Below, piece by piece: positions 35,756-47,972 of a stretch of DNA of 64,000 nucleotides; position 1 is the first letter of the stretch; each line of letters opens with the position of its first letter. The notes beneath the pieces are model-generated. The model did no database searches. It had not been told where the DNA came from and saw only the letters and a program-made list of their open reading frames with translations. Location of the stretch: NCBI GenBank assembly GCA_003255065.1, contig QAOA01005252.1, forward strand, positions 1-64,000. The letters are read 5' to 3'. The translations under genes and the position numbers were made by a program. The DNA comes from Cercis canadensis. Lineage: Eukaryota > Streptophyta > Magnoliopsida > Fabales > Fabaceae.

Positions 35756-38700
35756 TTACAGTACAAGCCACATAAAGAATGTGCACCAGAGAGTGAGTGA
35801 AATTGAGGCACATGCATAAGTTGCTAGCATGATAACTGAGCATTCACTCTCACCAGCTCCAAATAATTGAGTAATTGTACCTGCAAGATTCATAAAATAA
35901 GTATCTTTCCAACTATAGTCTAAACAAGAAATTCCATAAAGAAGAAAAGTTTTCAAATTCAATATGATACCCTAGAAGTAAAGGTTAACTTCAGTTCAAT
36001 AAGTACAGTAACTTTTTCTCTTAAAACTGGCTGGCAAGACAACAGAACTGTAACCTATGATCTTGACAGCACCATCAGAAGTTAATTAATCACATATATA
36101 TAGTTGTCCTTCACTTATAACTGGTTTTTTAAATAAAAGCTTGTGATTTGTCCTGCAATACCCTCTCCTATATCAAAAGACTAAATCTTTTGGGATGTCA
36201 TCATCATTTAATTACTTGTCATTTTCTCTTTCAAATCCCTAAAAAGATACTCTACTAAAGATTAGACACTCAGGAATACACTCAGGAAACAATGAAAGTC
36301 TCACAATTACATTTCATAATCAACTTACCCATGTTTATTGCAGGTGGAAGTGCAAATTGAAGCAGTAAAACAAACCGATATAGTGGATCCGGGTGGATCA
36401 AGCCAAAATGGGAAGCACCTTTAACAATGCCTACGCCTAGGACTGGCAAGGCAATAAATCTAATCAAAATGATCCCAACAATAAGTGTGAACTGTATGCC
36501 TGACTTTTTCAAACCTGCAGCTTATCCAGTATCAGTCATGAAATTCTTGTTCTTTTCCAAATAGACCTACCATATCAGACTTAATATGAGTTGAGAAAGA
36601 AAAAATTACATATTCATGTCAGTAATTACCCTTAAGAAGATTTGCCCCAACTATCAGAGTGATTGTAGGAATGGCTGCATCCCTGTATACCATGGGGGAA
36701 AAAAAAGTGATATAAAACATGTTCTAGTTGACAAAAGAAAATTCACCCATTTTCTGAATTCAATGGATATGAGATTTCAGCATGATAAAGTTCTTAACAG
36801 ATATTTTTTTCCACATTAGATGTTACAACAGGAACATTAATAGAAACAGTAGAGAGAAAAGGACACAAAATATAATGTTGTTTACTTGTTTTAGCCAATG
36901 TTCATGGGCAAGACAATGCCCAAATTTTCACTTTGGAAGGAAACAAGAGTAGATCTATCAAGAGCTCAAACTTGGCTACTTGCTGAGGCGCCTTGCCTCT
37001 TGTGCTACAAACTTATTCCCCCTCTTGGGTTTGTGTGAAATCAGGAACATTCATGCACTTATGCTCCGCAAGTAAGCCCAATTGTAGTTTGGGATTTTGT
37101 GAAATTCAAGATATACTGGACATACAGTTGCCCATTTTAGTACTAATAATAAACCTCAGATGAATATCTTCTCTATTTTAGCCACCTGCTGAAACCAAAT
37201 ATACACATTAATCGATGATCATCAAGATGTCAAAGGCTATTCACCCAAGCATGGATGCGGAGTCTTGAAGCACACGGAGAGGGGCTTTATCACCAACTAT
37301 TGCCTTCCGAATTTGGGGGACTGTACCAATTATCAAACCAACAATCTGCATTTGCAAAATGAATAGAAAATGTATCCTTGTTAGGATTTGGTAATCAGGT
37401 TTCAATAAAGATTAGCCTGATTGAAAAGGTTTTTAGAAAAGAAATTCTCCTCACTGCCCTTCCCCTTCCCTCTTTTCCTCTGTCATAAGTGTGCATGTCC
37501 AAGCTGTTTCTGGTTTAAAATTATGAGTTAAGAGAATCTCTCTCTTAAGTTACAGTTTTAGCATATGACTGCAGATGTCTGCTGTATGAACCATGTTGTC
37601 CAAGTTCTTCAGAAATGAACATATCAAAGGGTGTCGAGAATTCATTATGCATGATATATAATTCCAATTATAGTTCGCATTTGTTCTTATGAGTAAATTT
37701 TATATCAGTACTCATTTTTGGGATGTAACAGCTTAGACTCTCGTCAATGACCTGTAGGTCTAATGGCATCTCCTGGTCATCAGAATTAGTGTGTTTCACG
37801 GGAGGAATTCAATTCCTGCCATGTACTCCCCCCTCCCCTTTCCCAAGCGCAATGCCTCCTAAGTAACAAAAAGGAAAACAGCTGAGACTCTCTAAATGCC
37901 ATGATTTTCTTTATTAAATTGTAACTTTGTATTCCTCATTCTGTAAGCTATACCCTCTCCTTCACCTGTGATTATCAATGCAAGGCAATAAGACTATTAA
38001 AGAAAATATGAGAATGACTGACATACCGATCCAATGGTTGAAGGTGCTAGTAGCGCCTTCAGGTTGAGCAGTTCTGCTACTGATTTTAACTTTTGCATAA
38101 AATTTTCACTTTTTGGTACCTGAAAAATTCTTGAAAAATGTAAGATAATAAATTCTATCTAATTCTCTGATATCTTAAATAAAAAGAGAGTAATATTCGT
38201 TGCACTTCTCATTACATGTGCTGATACAAGATAAGTCATGGTGGGTGATATTGAAGTCAAAACATAAAGGTGCACGTAATATTCTCAACATTAGAACATA
38301 AAACGACCTTTGCTTTTCTATCAGACACTGGAAATTCGATTTCAAGTTGATTCACATGCTCATTTTTCTGTGAGCTGTCCTCTCCAGTAACCAATAGTCC
38401 TGTGGAACATTTTGAAAGGTCTTCAGGATCAATTTCTGGTGGAGACACTGGATTTACTGTGGATTTATCATCTTTGTTTACATCAGAACTCTTGCATGAA
38501 TATATTCGGACAATGTTGTACGTATAAGACCACAAGTAGACAGCTCCTATCTGGAAAACCAGAATCAGAAAACAAAAATGATCAAGATGATCCAGAGCTT
38601 CTCAATATCTCTCTATGATGAACGTACTACTGTCTAAACTAACTATATCTGCAATTGCAGTACATTGATATAAATAATTTCCAAATTAAAGTTAAAGATC

Positions 38701-40861
38701 ATACTGCCATCGAGAGAGAAGCATAAGCCAGCCCATTTTTGAAACAAACATCAACAGCTCCAAAAGGTTTGCTGCTTTCTTTACAGACAGCTAGAACTAT
38801 AATGAAAACCAAATTTCCCAGATTTCCTGCTGGCATCAAATCCAAAGTATTCAGAAAAGAACATTCAAAATCTCATACTATGTGTCAAATCGTTCATGCT
38901 AGTATACATATTATGATGTATGTGAATCAATGACATCTCATTTCACCTCCAGAAAAATCAAGACTAGAATAACTTATCTTCATCTTCTGTTTTTTCCCAT
39001 CAAGGTCTTTTACATGCAAACAGAAGGATTTTGATTACAACATCAGTTGTCAATTATTGTTGGCACTTACTACTCACTTAGTTAATAATTAGCTAACTGA
39101 AATATATGTTAGTACTTTTTGGGTGTAATATATGTTAGCACTAAAATTGCTATGTTAGTGAAATGTCCAATTGTATGCTTTTGGAAGCAGAATATTCAAA
39201 GAAAGATCATAAATACCTAATAAGTAATAACAACCCTTATAAGTAACTAACACATTCCCCATGCATTTATAATATCACTTCCAAGACTTTTAATGTTATT
39301 AAAAGCTGCGTGCTTCTGAAATAGCACTATATATAATATCACTTCCAAGACTTTTAATGTTATTAAAAGCTGCATGCTCCTGAAATAGCACTATATATAA
39401 ACTCTACTGCTGGTCTAAGTAAAGATTGATTTTATACTTACTTCATCTCAGTGGAAAAATACTACTGCAGTTTACTTTATTGTTTCATGCTACCATTCCT
39501 GAATAAGAAAAACATCACAATGGAGAGGATAAGGTAATTTGTGAAGTTCCAACTTCCAAGAAAGGAGTCTCCATACCCCAACTAAACTGTATTATGGTGG
39601 AAGGCTTACATAGCTGCAAGGAATTAATGAAGCATTGCAACACTGGCACTAGGCATACAAGTGTGAGACAGTACTCGCTTGAATTCATGGAACTCAAATA
39701 GATCCTTTGATTATCTCTTAAAGAACTTTTGTCGATTCAAATTTGAGTTAATCACTGTGATAAAATCATTAAAAGTAAAATTAAAAATCCCTAAGTAAAC
39801 CTGCCTGAAGCGCAGCAGCCCAATACAAGTCCTTGCATATCGCGAGGAGCTCTCGTTATTTTAACAAGTATCCATCCAAATGCTGAGCCAAGGATGAATG
39901 TGAGAAGAATATTTATTGGCATGAACCACCTGCATAATTCATAAAAGCATTTTACTAAAATTAATAAAGAAAATAAATGAAAATAAATGTTGAAATAGAA
40001 AAGAAAACATAGAGCGAGGTGAGAAACAAGCATACAGCATAATCATGCTTCTAAATGTTATGCTTTTGGCCAGGTTGCTAGTAACAAGAGCTGGACTGAA
40101 GACAAAAAATACCAACTGTACAGAAAAGGAAGTCTTATATTAGTCGTAAGTCACCAATTAAAGCACTTCTCCTTTTCCCTTAGGGGCAAGAGATAACAGA
40201 ATAAAGCTAACAGTCAAAAGTTGCTTCAATCTTACTTCCTTGACGAAGTGCAAGGCCAAATTAGCTACATTCAACACATTTCAATCTTGATTCCTGGACT
40301 AACGTTACCACATTTTCATATCAATTTTCAGCTACCTTAGCAAGTGAATTCTATTATATTAGAATACTCAGAGGCAAGTATTAACTTGATTGGACATATT
40401 AAACTTGTTTTAATTGAAGTGATGCTCTTTCATAGTATCATGGCAGTAGGAAAATATACTGCACTCAAGTCAAAAAGTCCTAGTTCAGAGCTTCTTCCAC
40501 TGCTGACATATAAGTAAATACTTCATGACGTAGAATAATAAAACAGCATTGAGAAGTAGACCATGCCTATTGCGTTATTAGTTAAACTCTGCTTTCAGGA
40601 TAAAAGCAAGCAGAAAACTAGAAACAGGTTTAACAAATTGGAGTAATGCCATTCTATCAGTTCAACTTGTAAGCGTGGACCACCATAAAATTTAGACACG
40701 TGAAAAATGCAAACCAAGAGACTTACAGTATTCAAGTGTTTCCTAGCATTCTCCCCCAGCACATCAAAGCGATCCAGTGCAAGAAATGTTCCAACAGCAG
40801 TAATCAAGAGTACCTTCAGAACTGGCATCAATGCAGTAATGAAGAGCTCCCAGAAGTCCAT
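35756..40861 (-). CDS. PILS: PIN-LIKES auxin transport facilitator
   Basis: There are ten coding exons: 40727-40861, 40036-40115, 39805-39929, 38705-38826, 38308-38550, 38027-38119, 37245-37345, 36630-36682, 36329-36514 and 35756-35880. They sum to 1263 nt (420 aa), the normal PILS length. The N-terminal membrane bundle (MDFWELFITALMPVLKVLL, then LVFFVFSPALVTSNLAKSI, WFMPINILLTFILGSAFGW and CCASGNLGN) is followed by a hydrophilic acidic loop (exon 5). A C-terminal bundle follows (LLAPSTIGS, DAAIPTITLIVGANLLKG, FVLLLQFALPPAINMG, TQLFGAGESECSVIML). The sequence is closest to the Arabidopsis PILS1/3/4 group. PILS proteins sit in the ER membrane and limit nuclear auxin signalling by intracellular sequestration. 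All introns are GT-AG except intron 3, which needs a GC donor. A 5'-UTR intron is likely (40884-41800). Confidence 0.95.
39268..39395. repeat. 64-bp tandem duplication in PILS intron 3
   Basis: 39268-39331 and 39332-39395 differ at two positions (CTGCGTGCTTC versus CTGCATGCTCC). Confidence 0.85.
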
Positions 40862-41930
40862 AGTGCCTTCTTATATTGTGTTCCTATGATAAAAGTGAAT
40901 CTTTCTTCTAGTATTCCAAATTAAAGTGTGTTATTCATCAAAATGCTGATATGCGAAACAAGAAATCAGACAAATAAAATTAAATGTGTTTTAATGAAAA
41001 GCTTTGAGAATAATTCTACAATAAGTTGGTTTTCCTCATACTGTAATCTTTTTTTTGCCAAAAACATATTGGACCTACAGTTACATTATAATAATTAACC
41101 ACCTCTGCTGATGCATATATGCTAAAGAAACTACTTGTGACTCCCCAGAAACTGTGAATTATAATGTTAATCTACATCCAACGCAAGCAATACTAATTCA
41201 TGTAAACAAAAAAGAAAATCAAATCTCTAGAGAATAAGAAAATCTTGTCTGCCCCTGTAGTTTAATTATATGATACCCACTACAGCGAAAGAAAAAAGAA
41301 AGTGCAATCACATGCTGACCTGCATTATGCATGCACAAACATGTACACGTATCAAAATATAAGAATCTCAACGTGCTATGTATATCTGACCAGATTTCAA
41401 AGATTGCCCCACAAAAGAAGATATCCCTAACAAAATTTGAGTCACACTACAGAATCAATTAGCAATAAAAAAAAAAGTACCCATTTATGTATGTTCAACA
41501 ACCAAAAATTTCACACATGTCACAAATTGTAAATGCAGAAGCAATAAACAAACAGTACCCATTTAAGTATGCTCCACATTCAAACATTCCCAATACAGAA
41601 TTCTCAAAGAAAAGAAAGGAAAAGAAACAAAGAAAGAATGAACAGGGAGCAGCAGAGAATCACAAATTGTAAATACAGAAGCAATAAACAAACAGTACCC
41701 ATTTAAGTATGCTCCACATTTAAACATTCCCAATAAAGAATTCTCAAAGAAAAGAAACAAAGAAAGAATGAACAGGGAGCAGCAGAGAATGAAGAATTAC
41801 CCAATTCTCAGTACTGTTTTGCTTGGTAAAAAACCCGGAAGTGCATGCACTGAGACAAGTTCGAAAGCGCTATATATATGGAAATTTTCTTTGCATGAAT
41901 CATCAGTGGCTGAATGAAGATGTTAGATGA
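40862..41930 (-). promoter_or_regulatory. PILS 5' leader with intron
   Basis: The ATG at 40861 is preceded by CATAG then GAACACAATATAAGAAGGCACT, a good acceptor at 40884. Upstream, GAGAATTGG followed by GTAATTC (donor below 41801) would make a leader exon of about 41801-41930. The intervening leader intron holds a tandem duplication (41521-41790). This is inference from splice motifs only. Confidence 0.45.
41521..41790. repeat. 140/130-bp tandem duplication upstream of PILS
   Basis: Unit 1 is 41521-41660 and unit 2 is 41661-41790. Both start CACAAATTGTAAAT and end AGGGAGCAGCAGAGAAT. Unit 2 lacks one AAAGGAAAAG copy of a purine stretch. Confidence 0.9.
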
Positions 41931-42383
41931 AGGAAGAGGAAGAGAGCGGAAAGGGAAATGGAATCTGGCGGAGTGCCAACTTGGCTGACACGTTTTTAAC
42001 AGAATTCGGAAAACGGTTAAGATGCATACAATGGGAAGGGATAACTACTCATCTTGGGCTTAATTAATGGGCCTTCCATCTTCTGCCACTTTTCAAAAAA
42101 GTTCCAATAAAAGGAGAAATAAAAATAAACCAGAGACGAAACAATTTATAATTGAGTGATATTAAAAAATTAATAATTTTTTTATAAGATAAAAATTTAT
42201 GAGATAAATAAGTTGTTCCAACTCTAGATTACCACAAGATTTGAACTAAAGGCCTTTTGTTCACACAACTCGATTCTATTAATTCAACCAACCCTTGTTA
42301 GTATTAATCAATTGCAAAATATTTTGATTAACAACTTAACATTTCAAATTAACATAAATTTTAAATATTCAATAATAACTAAA

Positions 42384-42475
42384 TAGCTTGTCGTTAAGTA
42401 GTATTGAAATCATCTTGAGGGCATATAGATTCTATGTTTAAATCTAGAATTATAGTCAAAAATACACTTGTGTAT
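42384..42475 (+). repeat. Short tRNA-like repeat, copy 7
   Basis: TAGCTTGTCGTTAAGTAGTA (A-box-like), CATCTTGAGGGCATATAGA, TATGTTTAAATC (B-box-like), TAGTCAAAAATAC. Confidence 0.5.
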
Positions 42476-42486
42476 TTAAAAATTCA

Positions 42487-43057
42487 AAAAACATATAACG
42501 AATGGAATTACATAAGTAGAAGTAGAAGAGTTGAGATTGTTGCTGAAATCAAAGAAACGCATAGATGTATTATTGTATAACACGTCCATTCAAAATTAAT
42601 TTTCACATAAACTTTTTTGTTATGATCAATAACACTTTTCTCAAAAATGTATTTGCGATGCAATCTTCACACTAGTTGAAAAGAAATTCTCAAACTATGT
42701 CACTATACACTTTTTATTTATTAATCAAGTATTCTTGCTTAAGAATTTAAAGATACAAAATGAATTTTACANAAAAACATATAACGAATGGAATTACATA
42801 AGTAGAAGTAGAAGAGTTGAGATTGTTGCTGAAATCAAAGAAACGCATAGATGTATTATTGTATAACACGTCCATTCAAAATTAATTTTCACATAAACTT
42901 TTTTGTTATGATCAATACCACTTTTCTCAAAAATGTATTTGCGATGCAATCTTCACACTAGTTGAAAAGAAATTCTCAAACTATGTCACTATACACTTTT
43001 AATTTATTAATCAAGTATTCTTGCTTAAGAATTTAAAGATACAAAATGAATTTTACA
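42487..43057. repeat. 285-bp sequence repeated either side of N 42772
   Basis: 42487-42771 and 42773-43057 are nearly identical (differences include AATAACACTTT versus AATACCACTTT), separated by one N. Confidence 0.85.
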
Positions 43058-43068
43058 TACTAAATAAT

Positions 43069-43145
43069 TTATGGTAGAGTGTTACTAAAATCGTCTTTGA
43101 AACTTGCCGATTTTGTATTTGAATCAAAAGTATCAAAAAGAAAAA
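43069..43145 (+). repeat. Short tRNA-like repeat, copy 8
   Basis: TTATGGTAGAGTGTTACTAA, TCGTCTTTGAAACTTG, ATTTGAATC, then AAGTATCAAAAAGAAAAAG. Short and somewhat degenerate. Confidence 0.45.
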
Positions 43146-44080
43146 GTAAACTTACACTAAGACACTTTTAAATGAAAACTTGTGGTAGGAGATATCTTTC
43201 TCTGACTGATTTTGGAATTCATATATTCTTTTTTTTTTTCGCTGTAATGGAATCTATATATTCATTAGAAGGAAGGAATAGATGTGTTATGTTTTCAATC
43301 GTACTTCGTGCTCTTGGGGAGGGGCGGGTTCAAACACGTAATGAGGTGCAATGCTAGGAATAGATGCATTTCATGTAGTGGAAAATTATAGTTTTACCAT
43401 TCTGAGTGCAATGGAAGGACAATAATTGAAAGAAAGCAACTTCAAGGTTGGGAATTGAGGATGCCTCAGTTGGACTCGAGGTCGGGTGAATTTCGGAGGT
43501 CAAATGAAATCAAGTTAATCTGCACAAATAGAAAGAAATGGTCGGATTTTTGTTTCCGAGCTCCAAAAATTAAGTTAAGTCGGTCTAAGCTAAAAATAAA
43601 TTACTAATGGAATGAGTCAAAAGTTTTGTACCTGTAACGGATAAGTTATTTATAGGGGTGCTAAAAAAAATAAGGGTGATATGTTAGTTTGGGCCTTTGG
43701 TATTATGTGTCTTTGGTGTAATGGGCCTTTGGATTTGAGCTTAAGATAAGCGCATCTACATGAACCACTTTTTAGAATCAAGGAATATATATGCAATTGA
43801 AAATTGATGTGGTGGGACAACGGTTCTGCATAGCTAAATTGATTGCAAACAGAAAGATCTCGAAGGTTAATGCACTGTTTATTGGAAGAATAATAAAAGC
43901 ACTCTTCATTTATTCCAATCACAAAAATTACATTACAAGAAAGATTTCAAGAAGATTTAGATTCTGAAACATGTGTATTGTAAGTAATAAACAATAAATA
44001 CAATCTCTAAGAGTACTCGATCTTGTGTTCAAGTCCCATTAATCAAGTGGTGTGGATTCTGGAAGGAGAAATGCAACTCT

Positions 44081-44335
44081 ATGTCGCGTAACCTCCAATC
44101 AACCAAAAAACAAATGCAATTCATGTGAAGAGAATGTTGTTCCCGTAAAGGTTGCAAACCATAAATGGCCAAGACTACGGTGGTCTTTGCATGAAATGGC
44201 TGCCGGTGGCTATGTTGCGTAACCTCCAATCAACCAAAGAACAAATGCAATTCATGCGAAGAGAATGTTGTCCCTGTGGTTGCAAACCAAAAATGGCCAA
44301 GACGTCTTTGCATGAAATGGTTGCCGGTGGCTATG
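44081..44335. repeat. Tandem duplication of about 130 bp
   Basis: Units 44081-44211 and 44212-44335 share GCGTAACCTCCAATCAACCA, AACAAATGCAATTCATG, GAAGAGAATGTTGT and GAAATGG-TGCCGGTGGCTATG, with small indels between. Confidence 0.85.
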
Positions 44336-45127
44336 GCACCACATATGTTTTACTTTTTATTTTTTATCATTAGGTAGATAAAACTTAACTTTTTAGTTGA
44401 GAATATAAAAGGACGAAAATTTGAATCTGAAACCTCAGCTTTTTTCAAAAAATTCCTATATCAATTATACTATCGCGGATTTTATGATACCACATGAATA
44501 TGTCATATTACATTGACGTGACAAACATACGTAATTTTTATATTTTATTAAATATAAATATAATTTATCTTATTTTCTCAAACAAATTTAAAAATAATTA
44601 ACTTGCACACATGTCAATCACACATTAACTATTCTCATATAATATGACATACTACATAAATACTAAAAGTACTTTATACTATGTATGCTTATGTTGTCAT
44701 GTTTTCCTTTTTGTTATAATTTACACATAACTACATATAAATTACATAATTAATAAAAAAAAAAAATTAAGCTGTCTGACTAAAACTATTTTTTATCAAT
44801 TTTAAATTAAATTAATTTAGCAATTTATATATAGTTGTGTATTGCTTTAGGACATAGGTCTACAAGTGTGTGGGGCTGACGTTTTGCCACTTAGGCATGG
44901 GCATCTCAGCACATTATGTGCAATGCGCACTTTAGCCAAAGCCAACAAAACCATCATTAAGTTATAGTTTGCTTTCCCCACCTAAATGAAGGAGAAGAAG
45001 AAGAATGTAACTCATACTTTGATGTAACTCGTCCTTTCAACAATGCTGTGGTGTTCAGTTCAAAGGAATATTGCATGTGTCAAGGAAATTTCAGGAAGAT
45101 AAAGAAAAGAAATCAAGAAGAGTGTAC

Positions 45128-45345
45128 AAGAAATTATTCCCGAGTTCTAGAACTCAGGGAGAAAGGACAAAGAAGTTCAAACATTTCATGAAATGATCAA
45201 AATATCATTTGATGCTATGTGGTTATTCTATTTATATTTGAACATAATAATTACATAATATCAGAAGGTATTTTAGTGATTTCACGAGATGTCCGAACTT
45301 CTTTGTCCTTTCTCCGAAGTTCTAGAACTTGGAAATAATTTTCCC
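45128..45345. mobile_element. MITE-like long hairpin, 218 bp
   Basis: The left arm (AAATTATTCCCGAGTTCTAG, AACTCAGGGAGAAAGGACAA, AGAAGTTC, CATTTCATGAAAT) is complementary over about 85 bases to the right arm ending TTGGAAATAATTTTCCC. A loop of about 45 bases separates them. No coding capacity. Termini resembling GGGAAAATTA suggest a Mutator-type MITE, but I could not fix the target duplication. Confidence 0.7.
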
Positions 45346-45889
45346 AATAGTTTACTAAAAATCAAGCAGCAAACACTAGTAACAAGAATGGAAAAAGAAA
45401 GTCAGAAGTAATGTACATCCTAGAGCCCTAAAATCAAATGCTAGATCCAATAGCACATCAAACTTGACTATAAAAACAATCTTCTTAGTTATGAGTTAGC
45501 CAGATCGCTATCTAGTCCATACATTATGACATTCCCTGTATCAAGCTATTATACCACAATAATTGTATCAAGCTATTAAAGCCACAATAATAAACAACCT
45601 GAATTTGTTTTCATGGTGAAATGCCAGGAAACCTATGACCAATGAAAGTGCAAAAGGACAGGATTGTGTGTACAATAAAGGCACTGATTAGTGATTACCA
45701 TACCCCAACATGAATTCATGCAACAGAGAAATATAACGAAGTAGTGGAAATTCTAATCCAATAATGGGGCTTAAAAGCTGAGCTAAGTAAAACTCAACAT
45801 GAGGGATGAATAAAAGAAAGGGGTGAAAATTAAATAATCAGAAAAAAAAACTATGGAATTGTTCCACACAATTACAATTTTACATACTC

Positions 45890-47908
45890 TTATTTCTTAC
45901 TAAGATCAATTCCAGCCTTCTTCGCAACTGCATCAAGTCCATTCTTCTCGATGGTCTTCAATGCCTTAGTAGACAAACGAAGCTTTACATAGCGCTTCCC
46001 AGCTTCCCACCATACTCTCTTGTACTGTAAGTTCACAAACTGCAACTTCTTTGTCTTATGGTTTGAGAAAGAAACTTTGTTTGCCCTGTTTGCTTTCTTT
46101 CCAGTGAAGGGACACACTCTACCTGAAAAAACAAAACCAAGAGCACATGAACAATCAATTCACTGCCAATCAAATAAACAGTTTCGGTATAATCACCATT
46201 ATCATGATCATAACTGGACAACTCAGACACTACAGCTTGCCATCAACAAATTAAAACAATATAGCCATTGCCATATTATCAACTAAAAAAGAAAATTATG
46301 ATTCACGACTTTCGGCTAACGTAAAGTAAATAAGAATATCTAGTCTGTCACTTTAAACATGAAGTGGCAACTGGAGTAAATACCAGTATAAGCCTTTCTG
46401 TCCAAGCAGACAAGCACCAAAAAACCAGTCAACCATAAATACATAAAGCTGCATACATAAAGTGGAAGCAGCCATCTCCTCAAAGAGTGAGGGAAGCCTT
46501 GCCGGTGATAATCACAGCACCCTATTTTCACTTCCGACTTCTATATACTTGCTTTTACATCATTTAAAACTGGCTTCAACAGAGAAAATTTTTCCTTCAA
46601 TAGCCATTGACTGAACTTTATTCATGTCGGACTTGAAAACCTTCTTCATAGCTTTGTTACGCATTTTGTTTTCAAGCATCAAATATGCATTAAATAATCT
46701 TAACTCTTGAATTACAACACCGATTATCATCACCTGACAATCCTAACAAGAAACAATTGCAAGCAAATTAAAATCTGAAATGAAATCGACCAACATATTG
46801 AGCTTAGTTGCGTCTTGCTTATCGTGCATTTCATTCTTTCATTTGAAATGCCTACAAGGACCAGTCCTGAGGAAAAAAGCCAAGATTGATTCCATTCAAA
46901 TTAGGGAACACCAGTTATAAGATTTTAAGTGCTTCCTAAACTCCTAGCAATACCAACCATCAGTCAGCCCCCAACCCCCACCTCCCACTCCCCCTTCCCA
47001 AATAATCAACAAAAATAAAATAAAACAAAAAATCTACTAGTTCCCTGTAACTGCCTGGTGACTGCTTAAGTCTATATGCCACATCTAATACATGAACTAA
47101 TGACAGAAAAACACTCCACACTAAGTAAAAGGAAAACACAGGAAAGTTCATTTTAGTAGCATAACCACATCTATGTAGAAAGCAGGGAAAAAGAGGAATT
47201 ATCATACACCTTAATGCTAATTTTTGGATTCTAAAAGGAATTCTAAAAAATTAAACAATAAAAATAAAATTGAAAAGCTGAAGTAACAATGTGAACTTTT
47301 ACCAGAACATAAATATCAAGTATAATTCTTGGCAAAAAGATAATGTTGAGAAAGTAAAGGTCACAATATGCCAAGGAACCAAAGTCTACCACTACGCAGA
47401 ATTTCAATTTCTCTAATTTCAAGCTCCAGGTATACAGATGGAAGAAATTGGAGGCCTTTGTGCCTCTTAATGTTTTGATTCCAAATATTCAATTTCCAAA
47501 TACCATCAAAGCATATACAATTAGACATTAGAGCAAGAGATGGAAGTAAAACCAAAAGGGTCTTCTCTAAATACCATGAAAAATTAGACTATACTCTTCC
47601 CAGAAAGTTCAGGGCCATAAAACGAAATTCCCAACAAAAATTAAAGCTTTTTTTTTTTTTTCTAAGAAGGAAGAGAAATTACGTGCAACTGGTTGAAAAG
47701 CAGGGAACAATGGAGCAGCAACTAGAGGTTTGGCCAATTTAGGTGAAGGGTCGTAAGAGATTTTGATGCCACTCAACTGTGAAGTGACGAACCCAAGCTC
47801 TGAAACCGCACAGACCCTTGTTGACAAAGTCTTTGAAGTCTTCGTTTTTGGGAAGCTCAGACCGAAATTGTTGTTTAATAATACTCCCGAAGTAGCTGAA
47901 GCGGCCAT
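45890..47908 (-). CDS. RPL28: Plastid 50S ribosomal protein bL28c
   Basis: Two exons (47683-47908 and 45890-46122), joined across a 1560-base intron, give 152 aa. Residues 1-75 are a Ser/Thr/Lys-rich chloroplast transit peptide ([20 protein letters not shown], then [19 protein letters not shown]). The rest is the mature bL28 fold: [60 protein letters not shown], ending [11 protein letters not shown]. The junction C|GT rebuilds an Arg codon (VARRVCPF) conserved in plants. bL28 is a structural protein of the plastid large ribosomal subunit, required for plastid translation and normal embryo and seedling greening. Start at 47908: no upstream in-frame ATG gives a better transit peptide. No sign of damage. 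Confidence 0.96.
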
Positions 47909-47972
47909 TGTTGCTACTTTCTACGTTATCTATTTCCCGTTGAAGAGTTTCCGGGAAATTGAAGGAAAATGA

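Larger units (their letters stand above)
42000..45880. other. Intergenic, repeats only
   Basis: No gene is supported. It holds two short tRNA-like repeats, a 285-bp N-flanking duplication, a 130-bp tandem duplication (44081-44335) and a MITE hairpin (45128-45345). Confidence 0.6.

Noticed and set aside
37734..37880. Possible SINE in PILS intron 6 (GTAGGTCTAATGGCATCTCC, then GGGAGGAATTCAATTCCTGCC)
   Set aside because: The A and B box match is weak, and there is no poly-A tail or target duplication that I can define.
42487..43057. Apparent biological tandem repeat
   Set aside because: It is split exactly by a single N, like eight other loci in the window, so it is treated as an assembly overlap.
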